Assembly (NCBI RefSeq): GCF_002093745.1
Contig: NZ_MTSB01000007.1
Span: forward strand, 124,001-188,000
Length of the DNA: 64,000 bases
DNA from: Pseudomonas graminis
Lineage (GTDB): Bacteria > Pseudomonadota > Gammaproteobacteria > Pseudomonadales > Pseudomonadaceae
Direction of reading: 5' to 3'
In this document: piece after piece, positions 55,058 through 63,499 of the stretch
How the letters are laid out: every line of letters starts with the position of its first letter
How positions within the stretch are numbered: the first letter of the stretch is position 1
Notes under the pieces: model-generated
What the model was told of the DNA's origin: nothing
Database searches by the model: none
Seen by the model: only the letters and a program-made list of their open reading frames with translations
Position numbers and translations under genes: made by a program

Positions 55058-57271
55058 TTACGAGCGATTGCGACGGGCGCGACGGCCAGCCAGCAACAGA
55101 ATGAGAAAGAGCACGATACCGGCCGGAATCAGCCACAGCAGCGAAGGTGTGCGCCAGGCGTCGATGCCGGTGGTTTCTTCGTCCTCGATCATCTGGCTGC
55201 CCGTCGGGTCCTTGGCGTCAAAGGTGGCAATCGGCCCGCTGTCGGCCAACAGTGCGGCGTTGCCGCGTTCCAGCAATACCGGACGTTCGAAGACCGGAGC
55301 CTGACCGCCCAGTGTGCGATAGACCATGCCGTGCTGACCGCCAGCGTCGATCACTTGCAACGACGCCACGTGATTGAGGGACTTGAGGTCGAGCAGCGTC
55401 TGCTCTTTGTGATTGATCAGCAGATGGCCATCGTTGCTTGCCTTGACGGATTCGGCGCCGTCCTTGATCGGCAATTCGAAGGCCAGGAAGGATTTGGCCG
55501 GTGTCACGGCGACGCTGGCGTCGTCACTGACGCTGAGCTGCGCGCGCAACGGAGAGACACCAGAGGCGCTGGCGATGCGAATGACTTGCGGCAAGCTGCT
55601 GGCCGGACGTTCAAGGTAGCCCTTCGGCACCATGATCTGCGTGTCGGTGGCAAACCGTGCTGCCATGCCCGAGAAGTTTTCATCGGGGGTAACCTTGTCC
55701 AGCACCACATGGCTGGTCGGCAGTACCGAGATCGGGAAGGCTTGTGGCGTTTCCAGGCATTGGTTGCTGACCGGCTGACGCTGGAAGGAGACCCGCAAGG
55801 TGTTCTGCGCCGCCAGTGCGTACTGTGGAATTCTGGCTTCGATGCGTTCTTTCTTGCCATCGGCAGTCAGTTGCATGGCGCCGATCAGGTAATCGTTGAG
55901 GAACAGCGTGGCAACCGGTGGCGTTCCCGAGGCGCCGGGTGCTGCGGCGACGTCGATCATCGCCGTCACCGGTACGCGGCCGTCATAGGCAACGCTGCCC
56001 AACGGGAACGAAGCGCTCCAGTCGGTTTTTGCCAGCACATCCACCGTGCCGGGTTTGCCACCGAGACGTGTCAGCGCAACGCGACCGTCTTCGCTGAGCG
56101 GCATGGCGGTTTCTTCACCGATGGTCAACTGGCGATTGCGCGCCAGCTTGTTCCAGGCCGAGCTGAACAGACCGATGGCCTTGCTGGCCGATTCCGGCTT
56201 GATCATCAGCAGCGCACGGTTGCCCAGCAAGGCCAGGCTGACGTCCTCGGTGCTGTTGGCGAGCGGTTGCTTGATGTGACGCTCACGCCACTGGCCCAGT
56301 GCGCTAGCGGCCGATGCATCAAGGCCTTGCACCTGTGCCTGAAGGGCATTCAGGGAGTCGTCGATTGCCTTGAGCAGTTGCGGATCGCTGACGGCCATGT
56401 CTGCCTGCAAGGCAGGTGTCTGGCCAAGCATCAACAATGCGCCGATTTCCGCCGGGTCGCGCAGCGTGTACTGGCCTTTGCCGTCGAGGCTGGCGAAGGC
56501 CGGGATCTGCTTGAGTTCTGCCGGGATGTTCAGGTTGCTCAGGTCAACGCTGTCCTGAACGGCTGGAAAGGGCAGGATACGCGCCTGCTTGCCGATTCTT
56601 TCCAGTGCCACGCCCAGACGCCAGGCCGCGTCATAGCTGGCGCTGGACAACGTGCCGGGCGCAACCAGCAGGCCGGGTTTGCCCGGCAGTGCATTCCACG
56701 CAGCACCCACGTCCTGCAACTGACTCGCGTCATAGCTGTACGTCAGGCGTGTGTGCGGATCAATGCGCAGTACGTTGCCGATCGCGCGCTGATCTTCGCA
56801 CAGCACCTTCGAAATGACCGACGACCAGGCAATGCCCAGGCGCACCGAGCCGTTTTCCCGCGCAGCCTTGTCGACACCCAGAACGGTGCTGGCATTGCCC
56901 TGTTCTTCGTTGAGGCCCAGCGCGCGCACCGGGTAACCATCCAGCGACAGCAGCAGCGTATTGCGACCTGCCTCGCCGTTCAGGTAACTGGCGTCAAAGT
57001 TCAGCGTCGCATCGGTCAACGGCACATTGGCCGGCACCGGCAGGTACAGCTCCCGGCGCGCATCTGTGGCGCTCAGAATGATAGGGCGATCAATACCCAG
57101 CTCACTCAGCTCGATCACTCGTTCCTGACGACTGTCGGCGGTGATCCTGTTGATCGCCTGGGTCAACGGGCTTTCTGCAGCCAGGGCGAATGCAGGCATC
57201 AGCGCCAGCAGGGTCATCCCGCAGGCAAGGACGTTAAACGCGCCCGTGTTTACGGTAACGGAAGATTTCAT
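55058..57271 (-). CDS. BcsB-like periplasmic synthase subunit
   Basis: A 737-residue exported protein with signal GMTLLALMPAFALAAES and a C-terminal membrane anchor (SLLWLIPAGIVLFLILLLAGRR), the same layout as the cellulose synthase subunit BcsB. The middle has two beta-rich halves similar to BcsB carbohydrate-binding parts (IILSATDARRELYLPVPANVPLTDATLNF; TLFLNDYLIGAMQL; TLRVSFQRQP). It lies 12 bases before nfrB. It probably guides the growing glycan through the periplasm. E. coli nfr lacks such a gene as I recall. Confidence 0.8.
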   Translation of the reverse strand: MKSSVTVNTGAFNVLACGMTLLALMPAFALAAESPLTQAINRITADSRQERVIELSELGIDRPIILSATDARRELYLPVPANVPLTDATLNFDASYLNGEAGRNTLLLSLDGYPVRALGLNEEQGNASTVLGVDKAARENGSVRLGIAWSSVISKVLCEDQRAIGNVLRIDPHTRLTYSYDASQLQDVGAAWNALPGKPGLLVAPGTLSSASYDAAWRLGVALERIGKQARILPFPAVQDSVDLSNLNIPAELKQIPAFASLDGKGQYTLRDPAEIGALLMLGQTPALQADMAVSDPQLLKAIDDSLNALQAQVQGLDASAASALGQWRERHIKQPLANSTEDVSLALLGNRALLMIKPESASKAIGLFSSAWNKLARNRQLTIGEETAMPLSEDGRVALTRLGGKPGTVDVLAKTDWSASFPLGSVAYDGRVPVTAMIDVAAAPGASGTPPVATLFLNDYLIGAMQLTADGKKERIEARIPQYALAAQNTLRVSFQRQPVSNQCLETPQAFPISVLPTSHVVLDKVTPDENFSGMAARFATDTQIMVPKGYLERPASSLPQVIRIASASGVSPLRAQLSVSDDASVAVTPAKSFLAFELPIKDGAESVKASNDGHLLINHKEQTLLDLKSLNHVASLQVIDAGGQHGMVYRTLGGQAPVFERPVLLERGNAALLADSGPIATFDAKDPTGSQMIEDEETTGIDAWRTPSLLWLIPAGIVLFLILLLAGRRARRNRS

Positions 57272-57341
57272 CGGACAGATCTCGCTAAGGGCTCAAGGCC
57301 ACTGGGTCTTGATGCAGGTTGCAGGTCGGCTTAAACGGTTG

Positions 57342-57369
57342 CGGGTACTTGGCCTGAACCAAGTACCCG
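57342..57369 (-). other. Intercistronic hairpin between wecB and the BcsB-like gene
   Basis: CGGGTACTTGG (57342-57352) and CCAAGTACCCG (57359-57369) form a perfect 11-base stem with a six-base loop in the 167-base gap after wecB. No T-run follows on -, so it may set mRNA stability or partial termination between the genes. Confidence 0.55.
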
Positions 57370-57438
57370 TATCGTTTGCCGACTGCCTCCTGCGAATTCG
57401 TTAAGGTGTTGGTGTGCGCTGTCTGCGCACCTTTTTCG

Positions 57439-58689
57439 CTAACCGGCCATCGAGCGCAACGGGGTGTGTTGGTGCTGAGGCTTGATCCGGGTGTCAGGCA
57501 ACGCGTCCGTCGGGTCAAGACGCTGGCGTGGCAATTCAGCGACAAATTCATCGACCGGACGGCCCATCAGCGCGTCGACGATACGTGCGCTGGCCTTGCC
57601 GTCACCGTAGGGGTTGGCCGCACGGGAGGCGTTCTGCCAGAGAATCTGATCATCGAACAGCGCACTCACACCGCGAATGATGGCGTCCGTCTCGGTGCCT
57701 ACCAAACGCACGGTGCCGGCAGCCACGGCTTCCGGGCGCTCGGTGACGTCGCGCATGACCAGCACCGGCTTGCCCAGCGACGGGGCTTCTTCCTGCACGC
57801 CGCCCGAATCGGTAAGGATGACGTGGGCGCGCTGCATCAGTCGCACGAAGGACAGGTAATCCAGCGGCTTGATCAGATGCACGTTGGGCAGATCACCCAG
57901 ATGCTCGGTCACCGGCCCCAGCACATTGGGGTTCAGGTGTACCGGGTAAACGATTTGCATATCGTCACGGCGGGCGAGTTCACCCAGGGCCTTGCAGATG
58001 TTCAGGAAACCGTCGCCGAAGTTTTCGCGACGGTGGCCGGTTACCACCAGCACCTTGCGCTCCGGCACCAGAAACGCGAACTGGCGATCAAGGGCGTGGC
58101 GCAGCTGGCGATTGCAATCGATTCGCTGAGCCGTCAACTGGAGGGCGTCGATCACGGTGTTGCCGGTCACGAACGACACGCCTTGCAGGCGCTCACCCAG
58201 CACGTTACGGCGCGATTCCGCGGTCGGCGTAAACAGATGATCTGAGATCAGGTCGATGCAACGACGATTCATCTCCTCGGGCCACGGCTGGCGAATGTCA
58301 CCCGTGCGCAAACCGGCTTCGACGTGGCCGATGGGAATGCGGCGGTGAAAAGCCGACATGGCGGCCACCATCGCTGAAGTGGTATCGCCGTGTACCAGCA
58401 CCTTGTCCGGCTTCATCTCGTCCAGAATCGGATCGATGGCCGCGTAGAGCGCAGCGGTCAGGGAATTCAGAGTCTGTTCAGGGCGCATCACATCAAGGCT
58501 GTAGTCGGCCTTGAGCTCGAACATGTCCAGCACCTGTTGCAGCATGCTCTGATGCTGCCCGGTGATACAGATTCTCGAATCGATACCTGGCTCGGCGGCC
58601 AGAGCTCTGACCAGCGGGGCCATCTTGATGGCCTCCGGGCGAGTGCCGAAGATTGAAAGGACCTTCATTCTGGGTTGTTGACCAGCCAT
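57439..58689 (-). CDS. wecB: UDP-GlcNAc 2-epimerase (non-hydrolysing)
   Basis: A 416-residue epimerase making UDP-ManNAc from UDP-GlcNAc. KVLSIFGTRPEAIKMAPLVRAL, VHGDTTSAMVAA, HVEAGLRTGD and ILTDSGGVQEEAPSLGKPVLVMRDVTERPEA are family signatures. The start at 58689 (MAGQQPRMKVL) has GGAGG seven bases upstream; MKVLS at 58668 is an alternative. It is the first gene of the exopolysaccharide operon and would feed UDP-ManNAc to NfrB. Confidence 0.93.
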   Translation of the reverse strand: MAGQQPRMKVLSIFGTRPEAIKMAPLVRALAAEPGIDSRICITGQHQSMLQQVLDMFELKADYSLDVMRPEQTLNSLTAALYAAIDPILDEMKPDKVLVHGDTTSAMVAAMSAFHRRIPIGHVEAGLRTGDIRQPWPEEMNRRCIDLISDHLFTPTAESRRNVLGERLQGVSFVTGNTVIDALQLTAQRIDCNRQLRHALDRQFAFLVPERKVLVVTGHRRENFGDGFLNICKALGELARRDDMQIVYPVHLNPNVLGPVTEHLGDLPNVHLIKPLDYLSFVRLMQRAHVILTDSGGVQEEAPSLGKPVLVMRDVTERPEAVAAGTVRLVGTETDAIIRGVSALFDDQILWQNASRAANPYGDGKASARIVDALMGRPVDEFVAELPRQRLDPTDALPDTRIKPQHQHTPLRSMAG

Positions 58690-59395
58690 TGATTTCCTCC
58701 CGCGCTATCAAGCGCTCCGCACAGCAATGAACCCGGGCTGCAGGCAGCTCGGTGAGTATGCGAGTTAATGAGTTTGTCGGGCGGGAAAGATCGGAATGAC
58801 GACTCGATGTTCACTTCAGTGTGATGTAGCCAATTGCCTTGTTACCCGAATTTGGTCGGATTATTAGCAGAAGAAATTAACAAAGCCAAACTTTTTATTC
58901 ACTATTTTACAATGCGTTGATTAGTCTGAACTTTCATTTTTTAACACGGTCAGGGAAAGGTTAGGTTTTTTGTAGATCAGGTTTGGGCCAATGATTGCAG
59001 GGGGTTGGGGGCTGATCGTAGCGCCATTCTGGCTGTTTTCAAAGTATGGATGCGTACCGTGAATTATCAAGGGTGGCAAAAAGTTCAAATAAAAAACACT
59101 GCACTGTGAAGGCGCTCACTACAGCAAAATCCTGACGCCTGTTTAATGACATTAAGAGAGACGCTGTTCACAAAAATGGCGCTGCTATTATGGCGGAGGG
59201 GAACTTTAGTATGTATCGAGATTGTGACGAGGTCATCGGGCGGGTGTCGCGTTACATGCTGTTCAAGTAAAACCATTCATTTGAATACCGACGGCCATTG
59301 AGTTGTAACAGGCGTGTGGCGTCAGGGCAAACATTAAATGAGAATGGTTTGCGGCCCTTCGGCAAAAAGGGACGCTCACCATCAGGGCGACGCGA
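58690..59395. other. Long AT-rich upstream region of the exopolysaccharide operon
   Basis: About 700 bases between wecB and yebG, both on -. Segment 58800-58960 is noticeably AT-rich (GAAATTAACAAAGCC, TTCACTATTTTACAATG) and likely holds the operon promoter and regulator sites. No gene was recognised. GCAAAC/GTTTGC near 59327-59352 could be part of the yebG terminator. Confidence 0.5.
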
Positions 59396-59662
59396 TCAGC
59401 TTTCTGCGGCGACAGGCTCCGACAGCTCGTTGAGGGCCGAGGCGTTGTTTTTGAAAGCGGCTGCAAACACGGCCCGGTTCTTCGCCATGTAAATGCTCGC
59501 GTCCTCTGCGTGCTTCTCGGAAATCCCCGGCACATTCTTGACCAGAACGTCGGTGAGAAGCTCGGCCAGCTCGAGCATTTGATCGTGCGCATCGGCGAGT
59601 TTACGGTCCACGAAAGTAGTCTCCAGATCGCGGGTACTGCGGTAAAGGGTTTCAACAGCCAT
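59396..59662 (-). CDS. yebG: YebG-family SOS protein
   Basis: An 88-residue protein. MAVETLYRSTRDLETTFVDRKLADAHDQMLELAELLTDVL matches YebG, a small DNA-damage-inducible protein of uncertain role. A LexA box lies at 59848-59863, 186 bases upstream. The C-terminal half (SIYMAKNRAVFAAAFKN) is typical of the pseudomonad form. Confidence 0.88.
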   Translation of the reverse strand: MAVETLYRSTRDLETTFVDRKLADAHDQMLELAELLTDVLVKNVPGISEKHAEDASIYMAKNRAVFAAAFKNNASALNELSEPVAAES

Positions 59663-59847
59663 TTTGGCCTCGTCGTCTTATCCAGTGTTGAAAGGGCTAG
59701 ACCCGGACGTTCAGCGCTTCACGCTCTGACCAGCGGGTGATGCAACAGCAGTGATCGTGCATGACCAGCGTGCCGGTCAGGTAGAGCGGGGCGGCACATG
59801 AAGGCCGTTCACCGACGCATCTGCGTTTGAAGGTGATTGCCTGATTA

Positions 59848-59863
59848 CTGTGTTTTTATACAG
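59848..59863. promoter_or_regulatory. LexA box upstream of yebG
   Basis: CTGTGTTTTTATACAG fits CTGT-N8-ACAG exactly, close to the consensus CTGTATATATATACAG. It faces yebG, an SOS gene, on the - strand; the + strand gene psiE starts 205 bases away. Confidence 0.8.
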
Positions 59864-60068
59864 TAAAAGGCATATCGCAATCAACCCCTGTCTGAGTGAT
59901 GGCCTTTAACTATCTTTTTTGCCGTGCAAATGTGCCTTGCGACATCCGGTCGCGCTCTCAACCATAGCCTATGGCCCTGTTCCTGCTTTAAAAAGCAGGC
60001 CACAACGGGTGTCACGAGTACCCGGCACCATCCGGTCGGCATAAATGAAGGTTCAGAGGTAGCGCGTC

Positions 60069-60557
60069 ATGGGAAACAAATGGGCAGTAAAGATAAGGCA
60101 CCGCGTGCATGCGCAGGCAGAGTCGCTGGGCAACCTCTGCGTGGAGAGCTTTCACTTTCTCGCGCTGTTCGCGATTGGCGCAATCACCGCCTGGGCGTCA
60201 GTGGTCGCCTTTCTGGGGATGGTCGAAAAAGGCAACGTCACCGTCGATGACATTCTGCTGCTGTTTATCTACCTGGAATTGGGGGCGATGACCGGGATTT
60301 ATTTCAAAACCAACCACATGCCTGTGCGCTTTCTGATCTACGTCGCGATCACCGCGCTCACCCGCTTGCTGATCTCCGACGTGTCTCACCACAACCCGCC
60401 CGACATCGGCATCATTTACCTGTGCGGCGGCATTCTGTTGCTGGCGTTCGCGATTCTGGTCGTGCGCTATGCATCGTACAAATACCCGTCAGCGAAGATT
60501 CCCGATTCATCCAGTGCGGTCAAAGGCGCTGTGACAGAAGAGAAAGGCGAGGTCTGA
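60069..60557 (+). CDS. psiE: PsiE-family membrane protein
   Basis: A 162-residue inner-membrane protein with about four membrane segments (FHFLALFAIGAITAWASVVAFLGM; ILLLFIYLELGAMTGIYF; FLIYVAITALTRLLI; IIYLCGGILLLAFAILVVRY). The ELGAMTGIYFKTNHMPVRFLIYVAITALTR block is the PsiE signature. PsiE is induced by phosphate starvation in E. coli; I saw no Pho box here, so control is unknown. GAGG lies upstream of the ATG. Confidence 0.88.
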   Translation: MGNKWAVKIRHRVHAQAESLGNLCVESFHFLALFAIGAITAWASVVAFLGMVEKGNVTVDDILLLFIYLELGAMTGIYFKTNHMPVRFLIYVAITALTRLLISDVSHHNPPDIGIIYLCGGILLLAFAILVVRYASYKYPSAKIPDSSSAVKGAVTEEKGEV

Positions 60558-60567
60558 TGTGACAATG

Positions 60568-60632
60568 GCGGCATCCGGGACAGATGCCGCTCTGTACGAA
60601 AAGTGGCTTCGCTCGCCGACTTTTCGTACAGA
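60568..60632. terminator. Two hairpins between convergent psiE and YXWGXW genes
   Basis: GCGGCATC (60568-60575) pairs with GATGCCGC (60583-60590). Right after it, TCTGTACGAAAAGT (60591-60604) pairs perfectly with ACTTTTCGTACAGA (60619-60632) over 14 bases. The second hairpin belongs to the same repeat as the element in the rutD tail at 20583-20610. Confidence 0.75.
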
Positions 60633-60660
60633 ACCTAAGACGAGCGTTGTTGCAAGCGCA

Positions 60661-60993
60661 TCAGTTAGCCCAGACCCCGGCATGCCAGTGCCAGCCATCA
60701 CCCGCGCTTTCCCAGTGCGGATGCACGTAGCGATAGCCAGGTCGCTCCGCTTCCCAATGGCCGTGAACCGGCACAAAACGCTGACCGTTCCAGTGCCAGT
60801 AGCCGCGTGCCCATACGTAGCCAGGCCGAGGGGCCGGTTCCACTTCTATGACACGCTCAGGCGGCGCCTGCGGTGCGATGACTTCTTCGACGTATTCGTG
60901 ATGTACGTGCGGCCGCTCATGCACCACCCGCTCCTCGACACAGCCTGACGCTATCGCAAGTGATGCGATCAATAACCCGTAACGTAAGAACAT
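60661..60993 (-). CDS. YXWGXW-motif lipoprotein
   Basis: A 110-residue lipoprotein. Signal LLIASLAIASGC ends in an ASGC lipobox. A His/Glu/Pro-rich linker (EERVVHERPHVHHEYVEEVIAPQAPPERVIEVEPAPRPG) leads to YVWARGYWHWNGQRFVPVHGHWEAERPGYRYVHPHWE, the YXWGXW repeat. Such proteins are thought to sit at the cell envelope; no function is known. Confidence 0.85.
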   Translation of the reverse strand: MFLRYGLLIASLAIASGCVEERVVHERPHVHHEYVEEVIAPQAPPERVIEVEPAPRPGYVWARGYWHWNGQRFVPVHGHWEAERPGYRYVHPHWESAGDGWHWHAGVWAN

Positions 60994-61332
60994 GTTGCCT
61001 CCTCGGACTCATCCGCAAGTGCAGTGGCGCTGGACTCAATGCCCAGTCGCTCGAATGTTTCTGCGCAAGGATGTTGTAGCAGGTTGTATCTGTACTTTTG
61101 CTGAACCTGAGGGAGGGCGAATGATGGCGTATTGCCGGAAGGGCCAGTGTTCTAAGCATGACGGCTGCTTAGAGCGCAGGTGTCGGATATAGGACTTTTC
61201 TGACAGTCGTATCCCTATCACCCCGTATGACATTGCTGAAGATATCAGTCATGTCCCTGTGCCTGGGTATTCATCGTTAATGTCCTTCCCTTAGGCTTTC
61301 GGTCTTCATGATCTTGGGCGCAGGGAGCCAAT
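60994..61332. other. Intergenic region upstream of hcp
   Basis: About 340 bases between divergent genes. It must hold the hcp promoter. Short frames here show no family resemblance. A GTAGCAGG.TGT... stretch and a late AAGGACAT.. sequence were seen, but no operator could be named. No repeat or RNA gene was found. Confidence 0.4.
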
Positions 61333-61827
61333 ATGTCATTTGACGCATTTATGCAAATAGACGGTGTAGAGGGCGAGTCGCTGGACGCTGACCATAAAGG
61401 TTGGGTTGAATTGTTGTCCTATCACTACGATGCCATTCAGTCGATCAGCACGTCTGCAAGTTCCAGCGGTGGCGCCTCTGCGGGTGGCGTCGCGCTGGGT
61501 GATTTCCAGATCAGTAAATATGTCGACCAAGCCACCCCGAAACTGTTCGAACTGTGCTGCCGTGGGGCGCACTTCAAGAACGTCACTGTGCGTATACACC
61601 GCGCCGGTACCGAAAAATTCAAGTACATGGACATCGTTCTTGAAGACGTGCTGATCTCGACGGTGAGCGGACAAGGCGCAGAGCGGGGTGGCTTTCCGGT
61701 AGAGATCATCACCCTTAATTATGGCCGTATAAAGTTCGAATACTCCCGGCAACGCCGGGCTGACGGTGGCAGCGCGGGCACCGTGTCGGGTGGCTGGGAC
61801 CGTATTGCAAACAAGCCGTTTGCGTAA
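61333..61827 (+). CDS. hcp: Type VI secretion tube protein Hcp (orphan)
   Basis: A 164-residue Hcp1-family protein that forms the hexameric tube of the type VI secretion system. AFMQIDGVEGESLDADHKGWVELLSYHYDAIQS and HFKNVTVRIHRAGTEKFKYMDIVLEDVLISTVSGQG are family signatures. No other T6SS core genes are present in the window, so it is an orphan hcp. It is followed 11 bases later by a probable toxin gene, as often seen when effectors are loaded inside Hcp. Confidence 0.92.
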   Translation: MSFDAFMQIDGVEGESLDADHKGWVELLSYHYDAIQSISTSASSSGGASAGGVALGDFQISKYVDQATPKLFELCCRGAHFKNVTVRIHRAGTEKFKYMDIVLEDVLISTVSGQGAERGGFPVEIITLNYGRIKFEYSRQRRADGGSAGTVSGGWDRIANKPFA

Positions 61828-61838
61828 GGATGCGCGCA

Positions 61839-62681
61839 ATGGATAACGATGGAGCGTTTCGCGTTACGCTGAGTTTCGCGCAGATGGCCGCTGTGTTGAC
61901 CCAAGAGTCACTGTCGCCCGCAGAGATATTCTCGAATCGGGTCTTTGGCAGCGTTCGTCTGGTGGAAGGGATTGTCGAACTGGCGGGAGCGGGAGTGCTT
62001 TGTGCTGCCCCTGATCCGACAATGATAAGCAAGCTCGGATGCGTGGCGATGGGCTTTCATGCGTCCGATCAGCTTTCGGCGGGAATGACGCAACTGGTGA
62101 CGGGCAAGGAAACAGATTCCTTTTCTTTCAAGGCCGGTGCTGTTGCCGCTGAAGCGCTGGGGGCATCAAGGGCGACAGGTCGAATGGTTGGATTGGCAAC
62201 AGAGTTTGCGCTGCCTGTTTCAATCGCTTCGCTGCATAATGCGTTTAGGGTGTCTTCGGTAAGGGCGGGTCGGATATCAGTCATCACCAGTGAGAAGCCC
62301 CTTCACGCGCCCAGGAAAATGGGAGGTGGGCATACTGTATTCAAACACGTCGACAAAAGTATCGAGTTCCTGAAAACCAGGTTTGCTTCAAAAAATGTTC
62401 ATGTCGCCTCTACTTTTTACGATCTTGACATCGCAGAGTGGGCGGTCAGTCAGGCACTTCAAAGAAATCGACTTAACATATTGATGCGGTCCAAGATGAC
62501 GGTTTTTTATCCGGATAAGCGGTATGAGTTTTCGACCGTCTTAGAAAAATCAGTGGGGTGGGGGATAGTCAGGCGTTCCCCTGATACCGTAGTGCATATG
62601 TCGAAGGTCACCGTGGTTGTTAAGTTTGTTGAGTATAATCATATGCCTTATTATATAGTAACTGCTTTTCCTTCCCTGTAA
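61839..62681 (+). CDS. Probable Hcp-linked type VI effector with RNase A-like toxin domain
   Basis: A 280-residue protein. Residues 1-150 are a little-known N-terminal part with glycine/alanine-rich hydrophobic stretches (IVELAGAGVLCAAPD; FKAGAVAAEALGASRATGRMVGLATEFA). Residues about 162-280 resemble the bacterial RNase A domain found at CdiA-CT ends: GGGHTVFKHVDKSIEFLKTRF, STFYDLDIAEWAVSQALQRN and a terminal VVVKFVEYNHMPYYIVTAFP. Such toxins cut RNA in competitor cells. AAGGA gives the start at 61839. The 3' half is AT-richer than neighbours, suggesting transfer. Confidence 0.78.
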   Translation: MDNDGAFRVTLSFAQMAAVLTQESLSPAEIFSNRVFGSVRLVEGIVELAGAGVLCAAPDPTMISKLGCVAMGFHASDQLSAGMTQLVTGKETDSFSFKAGAVAAEALGASRATGRMVGLATEFALPVSIASLHNAFRVSSVRAGRISVITSEKPLHAPRKMGGGHTVFKHVDKSIEFLKTRFASKNVHVASTFYDLDIAEWAVSQALQRNRLNILMRSKMTVFYPDKRYEFSTVLEKSVGWGIVRRSPDTVVHMSKVTVVVKFVEYNHMPYYIVTAFPSL

Positions 62682-62693
62682 GGGAGTGCTGTA

Positions 62694-63059
62694 ATGGCTT
62701 ACGGATCAATTACGGATTTCATGCATGATGTCGGCGATGGCGTTGGTGAGTTTTTGCGTGACGAAGAAAAACAAGATTTCACCCCTTTGAGGCTGGATGA
62801 GATTGTTAAAAACTATATTGATGAGCGCGGTTTTTTAAGTATTTTTATTTTAAGTCGTCAGGTAAACGCCTACATAAAAAAGAATGTGACCGCTCAGGGG
62901 CTTGCCTATGTTGACCCGCCCTTCGGCCAGGAAACCTCTTTTCCTGAAGATTATTTCGAGGGCGACTTATACGTGTTTTTAACAAACGTATTGACGCTGC
63001 TTGATCTCGAGACAAAACGCCGAGTGCGTGAGTTTTTCAGATTGAATCGAACCGTTTAG
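62694..63059 (+). CDS. Candidate immunity protein for the adjacent RNase effector
   Basis: A 121-residue soluble acidic protein (MAYGSITDFMHDVGDGVGEFLRDEEKQDFTPLRLDEIVKNYIDERGFLSIFILSRQVNAYIKKNVTAQ...). It lies 12 bases after the toxin gene, with GGGAG before the ATG, and is similarly AT-rich. It resembles CdiI-type immunity proteins of RNase A-like toxins by size and place only; sequence similarity cannot be judged here. Without such a protein the toxin would be lethal to the host cell. Confidence 0.65.
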   Translation: MAYGSITDFMHDVGDGVGEFLRDEEKQDFTPLRLDEIVKNYIDERGFLSIFILSRQVNAYIKKNVTAQGLAYVDPPFGQETSFPEDYFEGDLYVFLTNVLTLLDLETKRRVREFFRLNRTV

Positions 63060-63166
63060 CGTCGATCTGGTTTCAGACGCGGGGCGCGATGCCGTTGATC
63101 TGGCGTATTCAAGCTATGGATCCAGCCCCTTTGAAGGCGCTGGATTCGGGAGAATACGCGTCAGTG

Positions 63167-63499
63167 TCAAACCCCGGCATTCACCGTCGCCTGATCCCGC
63201 AGCCAAGGACCATTGGCAGGTCCAGGCGCTTTTTGCAGCGTGACACCATCGGTCATCGCCGCAAGAATCTTGATGGCGCTCTCGCCATGTTCTATCGCAA
63301 TGCCGAATTGCACGCTTTCGATAAGCTTGCGCAGGCGTTGCGGGTCATTTCGCTGGGCGGCGCTGATCAGGCGCTTGGCAACGACTCCACTTTCATTGGA
63401 AAGGGTCAGCATGATGCTGCCGTCCAGCCCCTGAATGCTCAGATTCACCCGATAGTCGGGGTGGAATGTGTCCGTGATCATCTGAAAAGGATTGTCCAT
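63167..63499 (-). CDS. DUF3509 protein
   Basis: A 110-residue protein (MDNPFQMITDTFHPDYRVNLSIQGLDGSIMLTLSNESGVVAKRLISAAQRNDPQRLRKLIESVQFGIAIEHG) matching the Pseudomonas DUF3509 family, of which a genome usually carries several copies. AGCAGG lies eight bases before the ATG at 63499; a GTG at 63508 is possible. Function is unknown. Confidence 0.85.
   Translation of the reverse strand: MDNPFQMITDTFHPDYRVNLSIQGLDGSIMLTLSNESGVVAKRLISAAQRNDPQRLRKLIESVQFGIAIEHGESAIKILAAMTDGVTLQKAPGPANGPWLRDQATVNAGV

Noticed and set aside
54854..57334. Long open frame on + opposite nfrB and the BcsB-like gene
   Set aside because: No motifs or ribosome site; the - strand genes have clear families.
59327..59352. 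Fur box after yebG
   Set aside because: AAATGAGAAT resembles half a Fur site, but it lies at a gene end and pairs in a GCAAAC/GTTTGC stem.
59870..60068. Pho box before psiE
   Set aside because: No pair of CTGTCAT-like repeats with 11-base spacing was found.
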